DNA of 46,494 bases. Source: Clostridia bacterium. GTDB lineage: Bacteria > Bacillota_E > SLMV01 > PUMD01. The stretch is from the NCBI GenBank assembly GCA_003563755.1, contig PWUB01000243.1, positions 1 through 46,494 of the forward strand, given 5' to 3'. The stretch's first letter is position 1. Each line of letters opens with the position of its first letter. The notes below the pieces were generated by a model. It made no database searches. It was not told the DNA's origin and saw only the letters and a program-made list of their open reading frames with translations. The translations under genes were made by a program, and so were the position numbers. Positions 35,480-43,543 of this stretch are shown here, in pieces.

Positions 35480-36398
35480 ACGTGACCCATTCCCGAACAG
35501 CTGACTGACTGTCACCGGACTCGAACAGCCCCTTCGGACATGTCTGCCACCCGATACAAAGCCCGGTGTGCTCGGAGGCTCCAGGTTTCGGAGCGATTTT
35601 CAGTAGGCGAGATATGACGCGGAAGCAGAAGGCGAAAAACCGCATACACTGTCGAGGTGGCGGATACGGGCGAGACTCATCGGCCCCACCGCATGCCGGC
35701 AAAGCCTGGTCCTGGATTGAAGCCGACAGCTGCGTATCAGCCGCGGCGGTCACCGGTAGATTCGTGCCCCAACAGGGATCGGGCGGAGACCAGCAGCTGG
35801 TCATCCACATTGGACGCTGGACACTATGAGAACCTCGTCGAGCTCCTTCATCTGACAGTGATGAACTCATTCCTTCGGACTCCAGCGTCTGAAGTATCCT
35901 GCATTTCGATGTATCGCTGCAGAATATGGAGCGTGATCGTCGCCCGCAGAGCATAAAAAGTGGTAACCACGTATGGACCGGTCCGTGTTCTCATCTTTGT
36001 CCGGGGGCTCGGGATTGCATATCCTGCGCCCACTGACTCTCCCTGATACCCTCTCTCAGTCGCATCCGGTCTCATGAACCTAATGCGCTGAACAACGCTT
36101 CGCTCCGACGAAGTGCTGCATACGTGAAGCTCGATCCTACCCTGCTGGATGGTCCCGCCTTCCCGGCTCACGAAGCTCCGGAAATCGCCTGCTCACCTCC
36201 CGACCCTGAGCAGATAATACACCCCGGCCTGTTCCGGCAGGGAACCTCGTCGTTTCTCAGCTGCATTTGTCCTGCCTCACTCCCGAGCATGCGGGGGCAT
36301 TCTCCTCTTCCCTCGCTGGGAGCAGGCAGTGCATACCACGAGGGCGGGAATGCAGGATACCCCGCCCGGCTTCAACTGCAGCACAGAACGGTGGAAGG
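35480..36398. other. Gene-poor region of about 0.9 kb
   Basis: Between the convergent LysM and NYN genes no frame has a good start, a Shine-Dalgarno and recognisable protein features together. The longest frames on both strands (up to about 190 codons) are rich in Arg, Ser, Pro and Cys and look random. On the minus strand a short frame near 36210 ends GSLPEQAGVYYLLRVGR, which resembles the C terminus of a secreted protein, so the region may hold a decayed gene. No tRNA was seen. Confidence 0.5.
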
Positions 36399-36938
36399 TC
36401 AGCCGCCCGCCGTCTGCTGATTGTGTCGCCGCTCTATGTAACTGCGGAGATCAGCCAGATCAACATACTTGTCCGCCGCGTTGGCCAGTTCATATGAGAT
36501 CATATCCTGAGTCGAACAGGCAACTATCCGCTTGCCCTTCGAACGCAATAGCTCCACGGCACGGCCAAAATCACCGTCTCCCGTGAAGATGACCGCCACG
36601 TCGTAGAGGGCAGCGGTGTTGAACATGTCAACCACCATCTCGATGTCGAGATTGCACTTGTAGCTGACATCGGAGCTGCCGGGATCAGTCCAGACCTTGA
36701 CAGGCTTGGTGCGAACCGTGTACCCGGTCCAGGTCAGAAAGCCGTAGAATCGTTTTTCATCATCATCTTGAGGATCTCTTGCATAGTAGAAGGCATTGAT
36801 GAGGTTCTTGCTGCGAGAAAAATACTCGACGGTCTTCTTGAAGTCTATCTGCCAACCCAGCTTCTTCTGCGCATACGTCATGTTGGCTCCGTCTATGAAC
36901 ATGCTCATCCGTTCTGGACAATCAGGATCGGAACTCAT
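36399..36938 (-). CDS. NYN-domain (LabA/DUF88-like) protein
   Basis: A 179-residue protein of the PIN-like NYN superfamily. The acidic active-site residues are in MFIDGANMTYAQKKLGW, DIEMVVDMFNTAALYDVAV and FTGDGDFGRAVELLRSKGKR. The domain fills nearly the whole protein. NYN proteins are predicted metal-dependent RNases; LabA members are also linked to circadian output in cyanobacteria. ATG 36938 follows GGAGGGG by five bases; the open frame upstream has no homology. It lies downstream of atpF on the same strand but is separated from it by a hairpin, so it is likely a separate transcript, or gets only read-through. Confidence 0.88.
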   Translation of the reverse strand: MSSDPDCPERMSMFIDGANMTYAQKKLGWQIDFKKTVEYFSRSKNLINAFYYARDPQDDDEKRFYGFLTWTGYTVRTKPVKVWTDPGSSDVSYKCNLDIEMVVDMFNTAALYDVAVIFTGDGDFGRAVELLRSKGKRIVACSTQDMISYELANAADKYVDLADLRSYIERRHNQQTAGG

Positions 36939-36997
36939 GGCTTCCCCTCCGTTTCCCCACCGCGCGAGCTGCATGGCACCCCACGCAGATCGAGAAA

Positions 36998-37038
36998 GGG
37001 CCCCGCCAGCAGCCTGTGTGACACTGTGGCGGGGACCC
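36998..37038 (-). terminator. Terminator-like hairpin ending the F0 operon
   Basis: CCCCGCCA (37001-37008) pairs with TGGCGGGG (37027-37034), extended by GGG and CCC around a bulged A. On the minus strand it begins 15 bases after the atpF stop and is followed by CCCTTTCTC. It separates atpF from the NYN gene and so ends the ATP synthase operon before any F1 gene. Confidence 0.65.
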
Positions 37039-37053
37039 CACTCAGCAAATCCT

Positions 37054-37542
37054 TTACTCAGCCTTCCCCCGCACCATCTGTACGACCACGGTCTCAAGAT
37101 CATCGCGCTCGGAAGAGTCGAGCTCCCTACCGAGCACCCTGCCGGCTATTTCAGAGGCCAGCTGGGCCGCCTCATCCTCGAATTCAGCGAGGGCTCGTTC
37201 CTTATCCGTCTCGATCGCCTTCCGTGCCTCTGACAGGATCTGATCGCCCTCTCTACGGGCAGCGGCAAGGATTTCGTCGTACTTGCGCTGTGCGTTTCGC
37301 TCACCCTCTGAAACGATGCGAGAAGCCTCCTCGCGCGCCTCCTGAAGACGGGTCGTACAGCGCTCCTCGATCTCCACCGCCCGTTCGCGGCGATCCTCCG
37401 CCTCCTCCAGGAGCGAGGTGATGTCCCGCTCACGTCGCTCGATGTTTTTGAGAATCGGCGTGAAGAAGACGCGGCGGAAGATCAAAAAGAAGATGCAGAA
37501 ACTGATAGCCTGTATGAACAGAGACCATGTAATGTCAGTCAA
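37054..37542 (-). CDS. atpF: F0F1 ATP synthase subunit b
   Basis: The peripheral-stalk subunit, 162 residues: one N-terminal membrane segment (SLFIQAISFCIFFLIFRRVF) and a long charged amphipathic helix (ERRERDITSLLEEAEDRRER onward) that dimerises. The length is standard for a b subunit, so it is not fused to delta. The start is a TTG at 37542 with GGAG about ten bases upstream. It is the last gene of the operon; atpH and the F1 genes do not follow. The gap to atpE is 44 bases. Confidence 0.93.
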   Translation of the reverse strand: MTDITWSLFIQAISFCIFFLIFRRVFFTPILKNIERRERDITSLLEEAEDRRERAVEIEERCTTRLQEAREEASRIVSEGERNAQRKYDEILAAARREGDQILSEARKAIETDKERALAEFEDEAAQLASEIAGRVLGRELDSSERDDLETVVVQMVRGKAE

Positions 37543-37586
37543 GGCTCAGCCGCTCCTCGCTATGTCGCGAACCCGTCCATGCACTC

Positions 37587-37862
<276 letters not shown>

Positions 37863-38519
37863 TCATTCCATAGCAAGACTGACGAAAACCATGGTCAACA
37901 CAACGAAGATGAAGGTCTGCAGGAGTCCGACGAACACGTCGAAATACAGGTGCAGGGGTATCGGCACCACCAGGGGGATGATCCCGTAAATCATGGCCAT
38001 GATGATGCTGCCACCTATGATGTTGCCGAAGAGACGAACACCCAGTGATACCGGTCGGGCCAACTCTCCGATGATATTCAGCGGAAAGAGAAAGGCCATG
38101 GGCGCAGCCAGGCTCCTCACGTAGCCTCCGAGACCGTGAGTCTTGGCCCCGTAATACTGCACCATGACGAAGGTGATAGCAGCCAATCCGAGGGTTATGT
38201 TCACGTCGGAGGTCGGTGGCCGTAGACCGAGTACACCGGAGATATTGGCGAGCAGTATGAAGGCGAACAGGGAGCCCATGTAGCCCAAGAAGCCGAGCTT
38301 ATCCCTGCCCATAGTCATCGACATCAGTGTCCTTAGCCCCTCGACGGCGACCTCTGCCACCGACTGGACACCCCTCGGACGCTCGTCCAGGCGCCTGGTG
38401 GCCAGGGCTCCCATCGCGATCAACAGTACCATCAGGAACCAGCTGTTCAACACCGTCTCTGTCACGGGAATGGGTCCGATATTGAAGACAACCTCAGGTG
38501 CATCGAGAAAGCGTTCCAT
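37863..38519 (-). CDS. atpB: F0F1 ATP synthase subunit a
   Basis: A 218-residue membrane subunit that forms the ion half-channels next to the c ring. The essential Arg lies in GELARPVSLGVRLFGNIIGG. Other family blocks are FNIGPIPVTETVLNSWFLMV and LQTFIFVVLTMVFVSLAME at the C terminus. About six membrane segments. ATG 38519 is preferred because GGAGG is six bases away; an ATG six bases earlier abuts the same Shine-Dalgarno. The gene is followed 24 bases later by atpE. Confidence 0.95.
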   Translation of the reverse strand: MERFLDAPEVVFNIGPIPVTETVLNSWFLMVLLIAMGALATRRLDERPRGVQSVAEVAVEGLRTLMSMTMGRDKLGFLGYMGSLFAFILLANISGVLGLRPPTSDVNITLGLAAITFVMVQYYGAKTHGLGGYVRSLAAPMAFLFPLNIIGELARPVSLGVRLFGNIIGGSIIMAMIYGIIPLVVPIPLHLYFDVFVGLLQTFIFVVLTMVFVSLAME

Positions 38520-38553
38520 GCCCATCCTCCAGTTGATGTGGTTGGTCCGGTTG

Positions 38554-38976
38554 CTACCTGTCTATGTCCTTTGCTTCAGCGACTGCCGCATACGAATCCA
38601 TTATACCGACGTAGATGAGAGCTGCATAGGTCCCCAGCAGTCCCGCGGCAGCGGGGAGCAGATGCATACTCATATGTAGATGAATTGACCCCAGGACGAG
38701 GGCCAGGACGCAGAACCGCACCGCGAAACTCGCGGCGGTGAACATGTGCACGTCACGGGTGCTCCTGCGACGGTCTGCTGGCGCGACCAGCCTCATGACG
38801 GCACGTGAATGCAGATGAAAGTTGAGTGCGCCCAGAACCGTCCCCAGGGCGTAGGAGAGCGCTGGCATGGGACCCATCACGAGCATCAATGCCGAGGCTC
38901 CCGCTCCCAATAGCAGCAGGTGGGCCCTGAACACCCTGCTTTTCAGCCTAAAAAGGCGTTGACATCCGGGTTCCAA
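38554..38976 (-). CDS. atpI: ATP synthase subunit I (AtpI)
   Basis: A membrane protein of about 140 residues with four hydrophobic segments (AHLLLLGAGASALMLVMG, LSYALGTVLGALNFHLHS, MFTAASFAVRFCVLALVLGS, LLPAAAGLLGTYAALIYVG). It fits the PF03899 ATP-synt_I family, which assists c-ring assembly. A TTG at 38976 is preferred: GGAGG is seven bases upstream and overlaps the atpZ stop; the frame stays open upstream but overlaps atpZ. Low sequence conservation makes the call depend mainly on position and topology. Confidence 0.8.
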   Translation of the reverse strand: MEPGCQRLFRLKSRVFRAHLLLLGAGASALMLVMGPMPALSYALGTVLGALNFHLHSRAVMRLVAPADRRRSTRDVHMFTAASFAVRFCVLALVLGSIHLHMSMHLLPAAAGLLGTYAALIYVGIMDSYAAVAEAKDIDR

Positions 38977-38989
38977 CACGCATCCTCCA

Positions 38990-39232
38990 TCACTCAGTGT
39001 CATCGTCACCGCTTCCCGCACGCTCCATGGTGCGCATTATGAGCCGGTAGATCGAAAGGAACCCAGCGCCTGTTCCAAGGAGGGTTCCGATCAGGGTGAA
39101 AACCATGCTCACATTCAACAACTCATCGAGCCACCACCCGACGCGGAATCCAAGATAGACGGCCACCACCATGGTTATCCCGAGCTGCATCACCAGGGAC
39201 ACATATATCAGCGACCGACGCCACAGGGACAT
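38990..39232 (-). CDS. AtpZ/AtpI-like small membrane protein
   Basis: An 80-residue protein with two membrane segments: SLVMQLGITMVVAVYLGFRV and MVFTLIGTLLGTGAGFLSIY, joined by GWWLDELLN. The pattern GxxxxxYLGxxxGxWLD is typical for the PF09527 AtpZ family encoded at the head of atp operons. With AtpI it may help ring assembly or carry Mg2+/Ca2+. It is the first gene of the F0 operon, about 20 bases after its predicted promoter -10 region. Confidence 0.85.
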   Translation of the reverse strand: MSLWRRSLIYVSLVMQLGITMVVAVYLGFRVGWWLDELLNVSMVFTLIGTLLGTGAGFLSIYRLIMRTMERAGSGDDDTE

Positions 39233-39250
39233 AAGTTAAGCCTCTTGCTC

Positions 39251-39279
39251 ATTCTATCTCACGTACCAGGTACCAGCAA
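39251..39279 (-). promoter_or_regulatory. Promoter of the atpZ-atpI-atpB-atpE-atpF operon
   Basis: On the minus strand TTGCTG (39274-39279), 17-base spacer, TAGAAT (39251-39256). It lies between the thiF stop and atpZ, so the ATP synthase genes need not depend on the upstream sulfur-carrier genes. Confidence 0.65.
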
Positions 39280-39301
39280 GGCAGCCCTCCTGTGCTGGGA
39301 G

Positions 39302-40159
39302 TCAGGAAAGATCCACCGTCTCCAGGGAACCGAGGGCCAGATCGAGGAGAAGCAGCCTGTGCCGGATGGGTTCACCCGTTTTCGTGATAATCTTCACTGC
39401 TTCCTGGCACTGCAGCGACGCTACCGCAGCCACGGTGGTGGCCAGATTGCCCAGGTGAATTTCTGCACCGTGAGAACCCCCGCCTTTGTCCTGACTACCA
39501 TAGAGCTGCCCGAGCTCTCCGTCACCAGCAAAGACGGTCATGACCTGCCCCATCGTGCCAGCTACAGCTCCGTGGACCATCGGCACCCCGAGGGAGGCGC
39601 ATACCTCGGCGACGAGCAGCCTGTCTGCGACATTGTCGAGGCAGTCGACAGCGAGATCCACCGAGCTCAGCAGGCCGTGGGCGTTTTCCTGATCCAATCG
39701 GCATACGTGGGAGGTCACTGAGACCGCCCCGTTGACCTCCCCTATCCTATCCCTTGATGACTGTGCCTTGTCCCGGCCCAGGTTATCCTCGAGGGAGTGC
39801 AGCTGCCGGTTCAAGTTTGACTCCTCGTACCTATCGGGATCGATGAGCACCATTTCACCTACACCGATCCTGGCCAGGAGTTCGCTCACCGTGCCTCCCA
39901 GGCCGCCGGCGCCCACCACCGCCACCCTGGCCTCCAGAAGAGCTATCTGGCCCTGGTTGCCCAGAGTTCCCAGGTTGCGCTCGTACCGTAGAGGCACGAT
40001 CCCGGCCTGCAGGGCAGCTACTTCTACGCGGCGGCGCTGAGTCTCGAAACTGCACGCGATCCGTTCGGTGGCAGCAAGGTCGACCACCAGGATCTCTTCT
40101 CCGTTAGGAGCAGTGGTCTCGTAAGCATGCTCCGCGATCTTGTCTCTTAAGTCCGACAT
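39302..40159 (-). CDS. ThiF/MoeB/HesA-family adenylyltransferase lacking zinc cysteines
   Basis: A 285-residue E1-like enzyme that would adenylate the C-terminal Gly of a ubiquitin-like carrier. The nucleotide site is complete: VAVVGAGGLGGTVSELLARI, LIDPDRYEESNLNRQLHSLE and DCLDNVADRLL. The two CxxC zinc knuckles of MoeB and ThiF are missing, as is a Cys in the usual crossover loop; that region reads DGELGQLYGSQDKGGGSHGA. The N-terminal 80 residues are an extra helical segment. GGAGGAGGGA precedes ATG 40159. The gene follows that of a carrier ending in GG, a probable partner. Thiamine, molybdopterin or tungstopterin sulfur transfer are all possible. Confidence 0.85.
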   Translation of the reverse strand: MSDLRDKIAEHAYETTAPNGEEILVVDLAATERIACSFETQRRRVEVAALQAGIVPLRYERNLGTLGNQGQIALLEARVAVVGAGGLGGTVSELLARIGVGEMVLIDPDRYEESNLNRQLHSLEDNLGRDKAQSSRDRIGEVNGAVSVTSHVCRLDQENAHGLLSSVDLAVDCLDNVADRLLVAEVCASLGVPMVHGAVAGTMGQVMTVFAGDGELGQLYGSQDKGGGSHGAEIHLGNLATTVAAVASLQCQEAVKIITKTGEPIRHRLLLLDLALGSLETVDLS

Positions 40160-40226
40160 AGCTGACTCCCTCCTCCGAGGTCTCGTCGAAGACCGCCAGG
40201 GTGGTGACTGTCCACCTCCGGGGCCC

Positions 40227-40460
40227 TCACCCGCCCGCCACCAGGGGGAAGAGACTGACCCTATCACCGTCCGATAATCGGTGGTCCAGGGCCGCCTTCT
40301 GGCTGTTGACGAAAACGACGGTCACATTCTCCCGGCAAAGACCGAGCCTGTCGCAGAGCTCCCCGACCGTCTCGCCGTCGGGGATGCAGACACAGCGCGG
40401 TGTACCCTCCGTCAGATGAGAACGCAGCGATCCGTACACGCGCAGGTTAACTCGAGTCAC
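40227..40460 (-). CDS. MoaD/ThiS-family ubiquitin-like sulfur carrier
   Basis: A 77-residue beta-grasp protein ending LFPLVAGG, with the C-terminal Gly-Gly that is adenylated and thiocarboxylated. Family features include NLRVYGSLRSHL at the start, GETVGELCDRLGL, VFVNSQKAALDHRLSDGDRV and SLFPLVAGG. It starts with GTG 40460, nine bases after GGAGGT; the open frame upstream has no homology. ThiF-like E1 follows 67 bases downstream. MoaD-type is favoured by length and ending, ThiS is not excluded. Confidence 0.88.
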   Translation of the reverse strand: MTRVNLRVYGSLRSHLTEGTPRCVCIPDGETVGELCDRLGLCRENVTVVFVNSQKAALDHRLSDGDRVSLFPLVAGG

Positions 40461-40533
40461 GCCCGCACCACCTCCAGTCTTGCAGCTTGTCACCCGGACG
40501 CGGGGTGACGAAGTACGTACTGTGAGCCAGCGG

Positions 40534-41010
40534 CTACCTGGGAACGACGAACAGAATCCCCCCCAGTACCGTGTCCTCAACGGAACCGCCGAGAGACATC
40601 CACCATGAATACTCTCCGGGGGACAGCGGGCTGTGCTGATACCGAAATGTCATCAACCAATAGCTGTCAGTCCGCGATCCCACGTCCTGGAATGAAAAAT
40701 ACCGCTTGGGTGAGGCGATCTCGTGCCCGGCAACGTGAAACTCCATCTGCAAATCCATAAGCAGTTCATCCAGGGTCTGCCGCGAGGAGCTGGTCCAACC
40801 CAGGCTGAACACGATGGGGGTACCCGCCGGCACCTCGTTGACGTAAGTGCCGGCCCACGCGTAGTCCCATATCCAGATGTGGTCTTCCCTCTCCAGGAAC
40901 TCCTCACCCGCGGGAAGCCTGGTCGCACCGTTATCACCAGGCAGGAAAAAGACCATGATGAGCAGAAGCACCAGCAGCATGACGGCGTTGGTCACCAAGC
41001 GCCTTCGCAC
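40534..41010 (-). CDS. Membrane-anchored extracytoplasmic protein of unknown function
   Basis: A 158-residue protein with an N-terminal hydrophobic anchor (VMLLVLLLIMVFFLP) and a Trp/Tyr-rich extracellular part (IWIWDYAWAGTYVNEVPAGT, YWLMTFRYQHSPLSPGEYSW). The pattern of alternating hydrophobic residues and the ending WMSLGGSVEDTVLGGILFVV suggest an Ig-like beta sandwich. I do not recognise the family. The GTG at 41010 has GGGGGGT six bases upstream; a TTG five codons earlier overlaps that site. Downstream lie the sulfur-carrier and ThiF genes, but a functional tie is not evident. Confidence 0.7.
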   Translation of the reverse strand: MRRRLVTNAVMLLVLLLIMVFFLPGDNGATRLPAGEEFLEREDHIWIWDYAWAGTYVNEVPAGTPIVFSLGWTSSSRQTLDELLMDLQMEFHVAGHEIASPKRYFSFQDVGSRTDSYWLMTFRYQHSPLSPGEYSWWMSLGGSVEDTVLGGILFVVPR

Positions 41011-41213
41011 AGGTAGACCCCCCAAGTATCACGTGTCTCATTCTTTCGGCATGAACCCACTCCATGCCTCCTCGACGAGGTAAGAGGCTGCGCGTCCTCC
41101 TCCCCAATATGACCCTATCACAGGCCGATGGTCGGCGACGAATCCAGGTCCCGACCTGGCCCAAACGCATCTCGCGCGGCTGTTCGTGGCTGCGAAAGAG
41201 GGAGGCCATGTTG

Positions 41214-41243
41214 GATAGCATGACTGGTGGAATCTGTGCTATC
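41214..41243. repeat. Inverted repeat upstream of the ECF transporter gene
   Basis: GATAGCA (41214-41220) and TGCTATC (41237-41243) are perfect inverted copies 16 bases apart. They lie 44 bases before the S-component start in the divergent promoter region, just upstream of a TATACT that could be a -10. An operator for a repressor is possible. It does not match a BirA or other site I know. Confidence 0.4.
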
Positions 41244-41286
41244 ATTATCCGCAGCGTATACTAGTGAGGTGAAGGAAGGTAATCGA

Positions 41287-41820
41287 ATGTCAACTGCGCA
41301 TAGGATAGCTTTAACAGCGCTTTTCATCGCGATGGGGCTGCTCCTACCTATCCTGTTTCACATGATAGGATCCGGTCCAGTGTTTCTACCAATGCACATA
41401 CCGATACTCCTGGCGGGTTTCCTGGCCGGGTCCGGTGTCGGGCTGGCAGCAGGCCTGATCACACCGGGTCTCAGCAGTATCCTGACCGGAATGCCCCTGC
41501 TCCCCCAGGCCGTGGGGATGACCTTCGAACTCGGTGCCTTCGGTTTGCTGGCCGGTCTTCTGTACCGCCAACTTAACAAACCCCTGGTCTGGTCACTGAT
41601 CATGTCCATGCTGGGCGGCAGAATAGTGTACGGTCTCCTGGGCGCCCTGGTGCTGCCCCTGTTCGGAATGGAGGGGATTCCGATATGGGCTCCCCTCACC
41701 GTGGGAGTGGCGACCGGCTGGCCCGGGATTCTCATTCAACTCGTGGTGGTGCCTGCCGTGGTGTCCGTTGCTGAACGTCTGCCTGTTTTCGCGATCCGTA
41801 CCAAAGGGAACTGGCAATGA
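41287..41820 (+). CDS. ECF transporter S component (substrate unknown)
   Basis: A 177-residue membrane protein of about six helices. The N terminus STAHRIALTALFIAMGLLLP and the block VFLPMHIPILLAGFLAGSGV, with later GRIVYGLLGALVLPLFGM, are typical of ECF S components that bind vitamins. No EcfA or EcfT genes are near, so it would use a shared module elsewhere. ATG 41287 follows GAAGG by several bases. The substrate cannot be read; the adjacent methyltransferase is a possible hint. The stop overlaps the methyltransferase start in an ATGA. Confidence 0.82.
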   Translation: MSTAHRIALTALFIAMGLLLPILFHMIGSGPVFLPMHIPILLAGFLAGSGVGLAAGLITPGLSSILTGMPLLPQAVGMTFELGAFGLLAGLLYRQLNKPLVWSLIMSMLGGRIVYGLLGALVLPLFGMEGIPIWAPLTVGVATGWPGILIQLVVVPAVVSVAERLPVFAIRTKGNWQ

Positions 41821-42431
41821 ACACCGGGGATTTCTTCGACCGCCGGGCCAGGTCCTGGGACGAGGAAAACCCCGTGCCCGAGCACAGGATCGAGAGGGTC
41901 ATCGAACACTGTGGGCTTCGCCGGGGCGACCATGTCCTCGACGTGGGCACCGGTACGGGCCGCCTCATACCGTCCATTCTGCAGAGGGTCGGATGCAGAG
42001 GCTCAATATGCGGCCTGGACCCCTCTTCGGCGATGCTCGCGGTGGCCCGGGAGAAGCACCCGCAGCCAAACGTGGTGTTCACTCAAGCTCCGGCGGAGGA
42101 TATGCCTTTTGACGATGAATCCTTCCATGTTGTCATATGCCACGCTGTATTCCCCCACTTCCACGATCCAGGAGCGGCACTGGCCGAGATCCACCGGGTC
42201 CTTGTTCCCCACGGTCAGCTGATCATCGCACATACCAACGGCAGGGATGAGATCAACCGGCGTCATCGAGGTGCAGGGGCCGAAGTCGAATCCGACATTC
42301 TACCACCGGCCCGTGAGGTGGCTGGCATGATGCAGACCGCAGGTATCATCCCTCGAAGAGCCATCGACGGGGAGGACTTGTACCTGGTGTCGGGCACGAA
42401 ATCCGTTGTCCACGATGCCTCCGGCAGGTGA
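41817..42431 (+). CDS. Class I SAM-dependent methyltransferase
   Basis: A 204-residue enzyme. Motif I is VLDVGTGTGRLIPSI, followed by the acidic loop CGLDPSSAMLAVAREKHP, APAEDMPFDDESFHVVICHA and the post-motif HRVLVPHGQLIIAHTNGRDE. This is the Methyltransf_11/25 type acting on small molecules. The four-base ATGA overlap with the ECF S component shows translational coupling. Its substrate may be a compound imported by that transporter; this is inference. Confidence 0.88.
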   Translation: MNTGDFFDRRARSWDEENPVPEHRIERVIEHCGLRRGDHVLDVGTGTGRLIPSILQRVGCRGSICGLDPSSAMLAVAREKHPQPNVVFTQAPAEDMPFDDESFHVVICHAVFPHFHDPGAALAEIHRVLVPHGQLIIAHTNGRDEINRRHRGAGAEVESDILPPAREVAGMMQTAGIIPRRAIDGEDLYLVSGTKSVVHDASGR

Positions 42432-42599
42432 TGACTCAGCATTGAGAAGGGTTTTCCGGGCAATCTGGCGAATAAGATGGTATTCACAGGTCACAGGTTC
42501 ATGGGCCCAATCACACGACACTATGTACTCTTTCTCCGCAAACCGACGGGTGGCATGTTGATAGCCCATGATTCCTGCCTGTTGAAAGGGGGAGTCGCA

Positions 42600-42899
42600 G
42601 TGACGGAGAAGGAGAGCAGCCAGGCAGTCCTACCTTATACCATGAAACAGGTGAACTCCGAGAATCAGGCAACGATCGGCGAGGACGAAATCGAGTTGAT
42701 CGAGCATCGACGCCTCGGGCGCGCCCGCACGGTGATCCGCATCAGGGATATTAGTAGATGCGAACACGTATCCGGACCGGAAGGTGATGAGATCATCCTG
42801 CACAGGCCCATCGGCAATCCCCTGAAGATCGGCCCTGTGACCAAGGAGATTGCCGAACGGGGCCTGATGCTGATCGAGGAGCTGCTGGGTCGGTCGTAG
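42600..42899 (+). CDS. Small protein of unknown function
   Basis: A 99-residue cytosolic protein. The GTG at 42600 is chosen because GGGGGAG lies five bases upstream; the frame is open back to 42477 but that part shows no regular structure. The core LIEHRRLGRARTVIRIRDIS and RCEHVSGPEGDEIILHRPIG has alternating strands like a PH-type domain, and the end KEIAERGLMLIEELLGR is a helix. I do not recognise the family. It is followed by a bidirectional hairpin. Confidence 0.65.
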   Translation: MTEKESSQAVLPYTMKQVNSENQATIGEDEIELIEHRRLGRARTVIRIRDISRCEHVSGPEGDEIILHRPIGNPLKIGPVTKEIAERGLMLIEELLGRS

Positions 42900-42911
42900 A
42901 GCTCCGCTGGC

Positions 42912-42947
42912 GGGTGTCCCGACGTCGCGGTGAGCTTCGGGACACCC
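42912..42947. terminator. Bidirectional hairpin between convergent genes
   Basis: GGGTGTCCCG (42912-42921) pairs perfectly with CGGGACACCC (42938-42947), a ten-base stem midway between the stops of the 99-residue protein gene (plus) and the acetyltransferase gene (minus). Its position suits a terminator for both, though neither side has a long U-run. Confidence 0.65.
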
Positions 42948-42958
42948 ACCGGTTCGCC

Positions 42959-43543
42959 TTACTCACGACCGCCGGACCTGACGCCGGGCCACGCACCGCG
43001 CATACTCTCCCATTCCTCGCGAAGCAGTCCGCAGCGCATGGCGTCGAAACGGCGGCCGTCCACCAGCCGGGCCTGACGGAAGCGCGCCTCGGTGGTGAAG
43101 CCGAGTTTGGAGGCAACCCTGAGCATACGCTCATTTCCCGACCATGTTCCCAGGCCCACCCGGTGCAGGCCCATGTGCTCAAACAGATACTCGACCCATA
43201 AAGCCAGAGCCTCGGTGCCCAGACCGCGGCCCCAGTACGCACTCTCGGGAAGGTTGATGCCTACTTCCAGCCACCCGGCGTTCTCGTCGATCCAGTATCG
43301 GTTGACCCACCCCACGTGATGGGCGTCGATTGTGTCAACCTCCATGCTGATCCTCGGTACCGGAGGCTGCTGCCCGAGCCGGTTCTCAAGACGGAAAATG
43401 ACATCCTTGACCTGCGGTAGGGGCTCCCACGGTGCGTCCCATTTCTGCCATTGCCGACCGCTGTCCCACCACCGCACGTAGTCATCCACGTCACCCGGAC
43501 GAGCATCCCTCAATACAACCATTTCACCCCTGATTAGCGTCAA
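42959..43543 (-). CDS. GNAT-family N-acetyltransferase (RimJ/RimL type)
   Basis: A 194-residue acetyltransferase. The acetyl-CoA loop is SAYWGRGLGTEALALWVEYL, followed by MGLHRVGLGTWSGNERMLRV and ASKLGFTTEARFRQARLVDG, the RimJ/RimL pattern. TTG 43543 is chosen because GGAGGG is six bases away; ATG 43549 directly abuts it. The substrate is unknown: ribosomal protein N termini, spermidine or an antibiotic amine are family options. It stands alone, with hairpins or empty DNA on both sides. Confidence 0.88.
   Translation of the reverse strand: MTLIRGEMVVLRDARPGDVDDYVRWWDSGRQWQKWDAPWEPLPQVKDVIFRLENRLGQQPPVPRISMEVDTIDAHHVGWVNRYWIDENAGWLEVGINLPESAYWGRGLGTEALALWVEYLFEHMGLHRVGLGTWSGNERMLRVASKLGFTTEARFRQARLVDGRRFDAMRCGLLREEWESMRGAWPGVRSGGRE

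Noticed and set aside
35376..35954. 192-codon minus-strand frame after the LysM gene
   Set aside because: It overlaps the LysM 3' end and its terminator hairpin, and its composition (Cys, Ser, Arg rich) is not protein-like.
35848..36171. 107-codon minus-strand frame in the gene-poor gap
   Set aside because: No Shine-Dalgarno, no domain and no hydrophobic or helical pattern; kept only as part of the gap description.
42477..42599. Longer version of the 99-residue protein starting at 42477
   Set aside because: The extra residues look random, and GGGGGAG sits five bases before GTG 42600.
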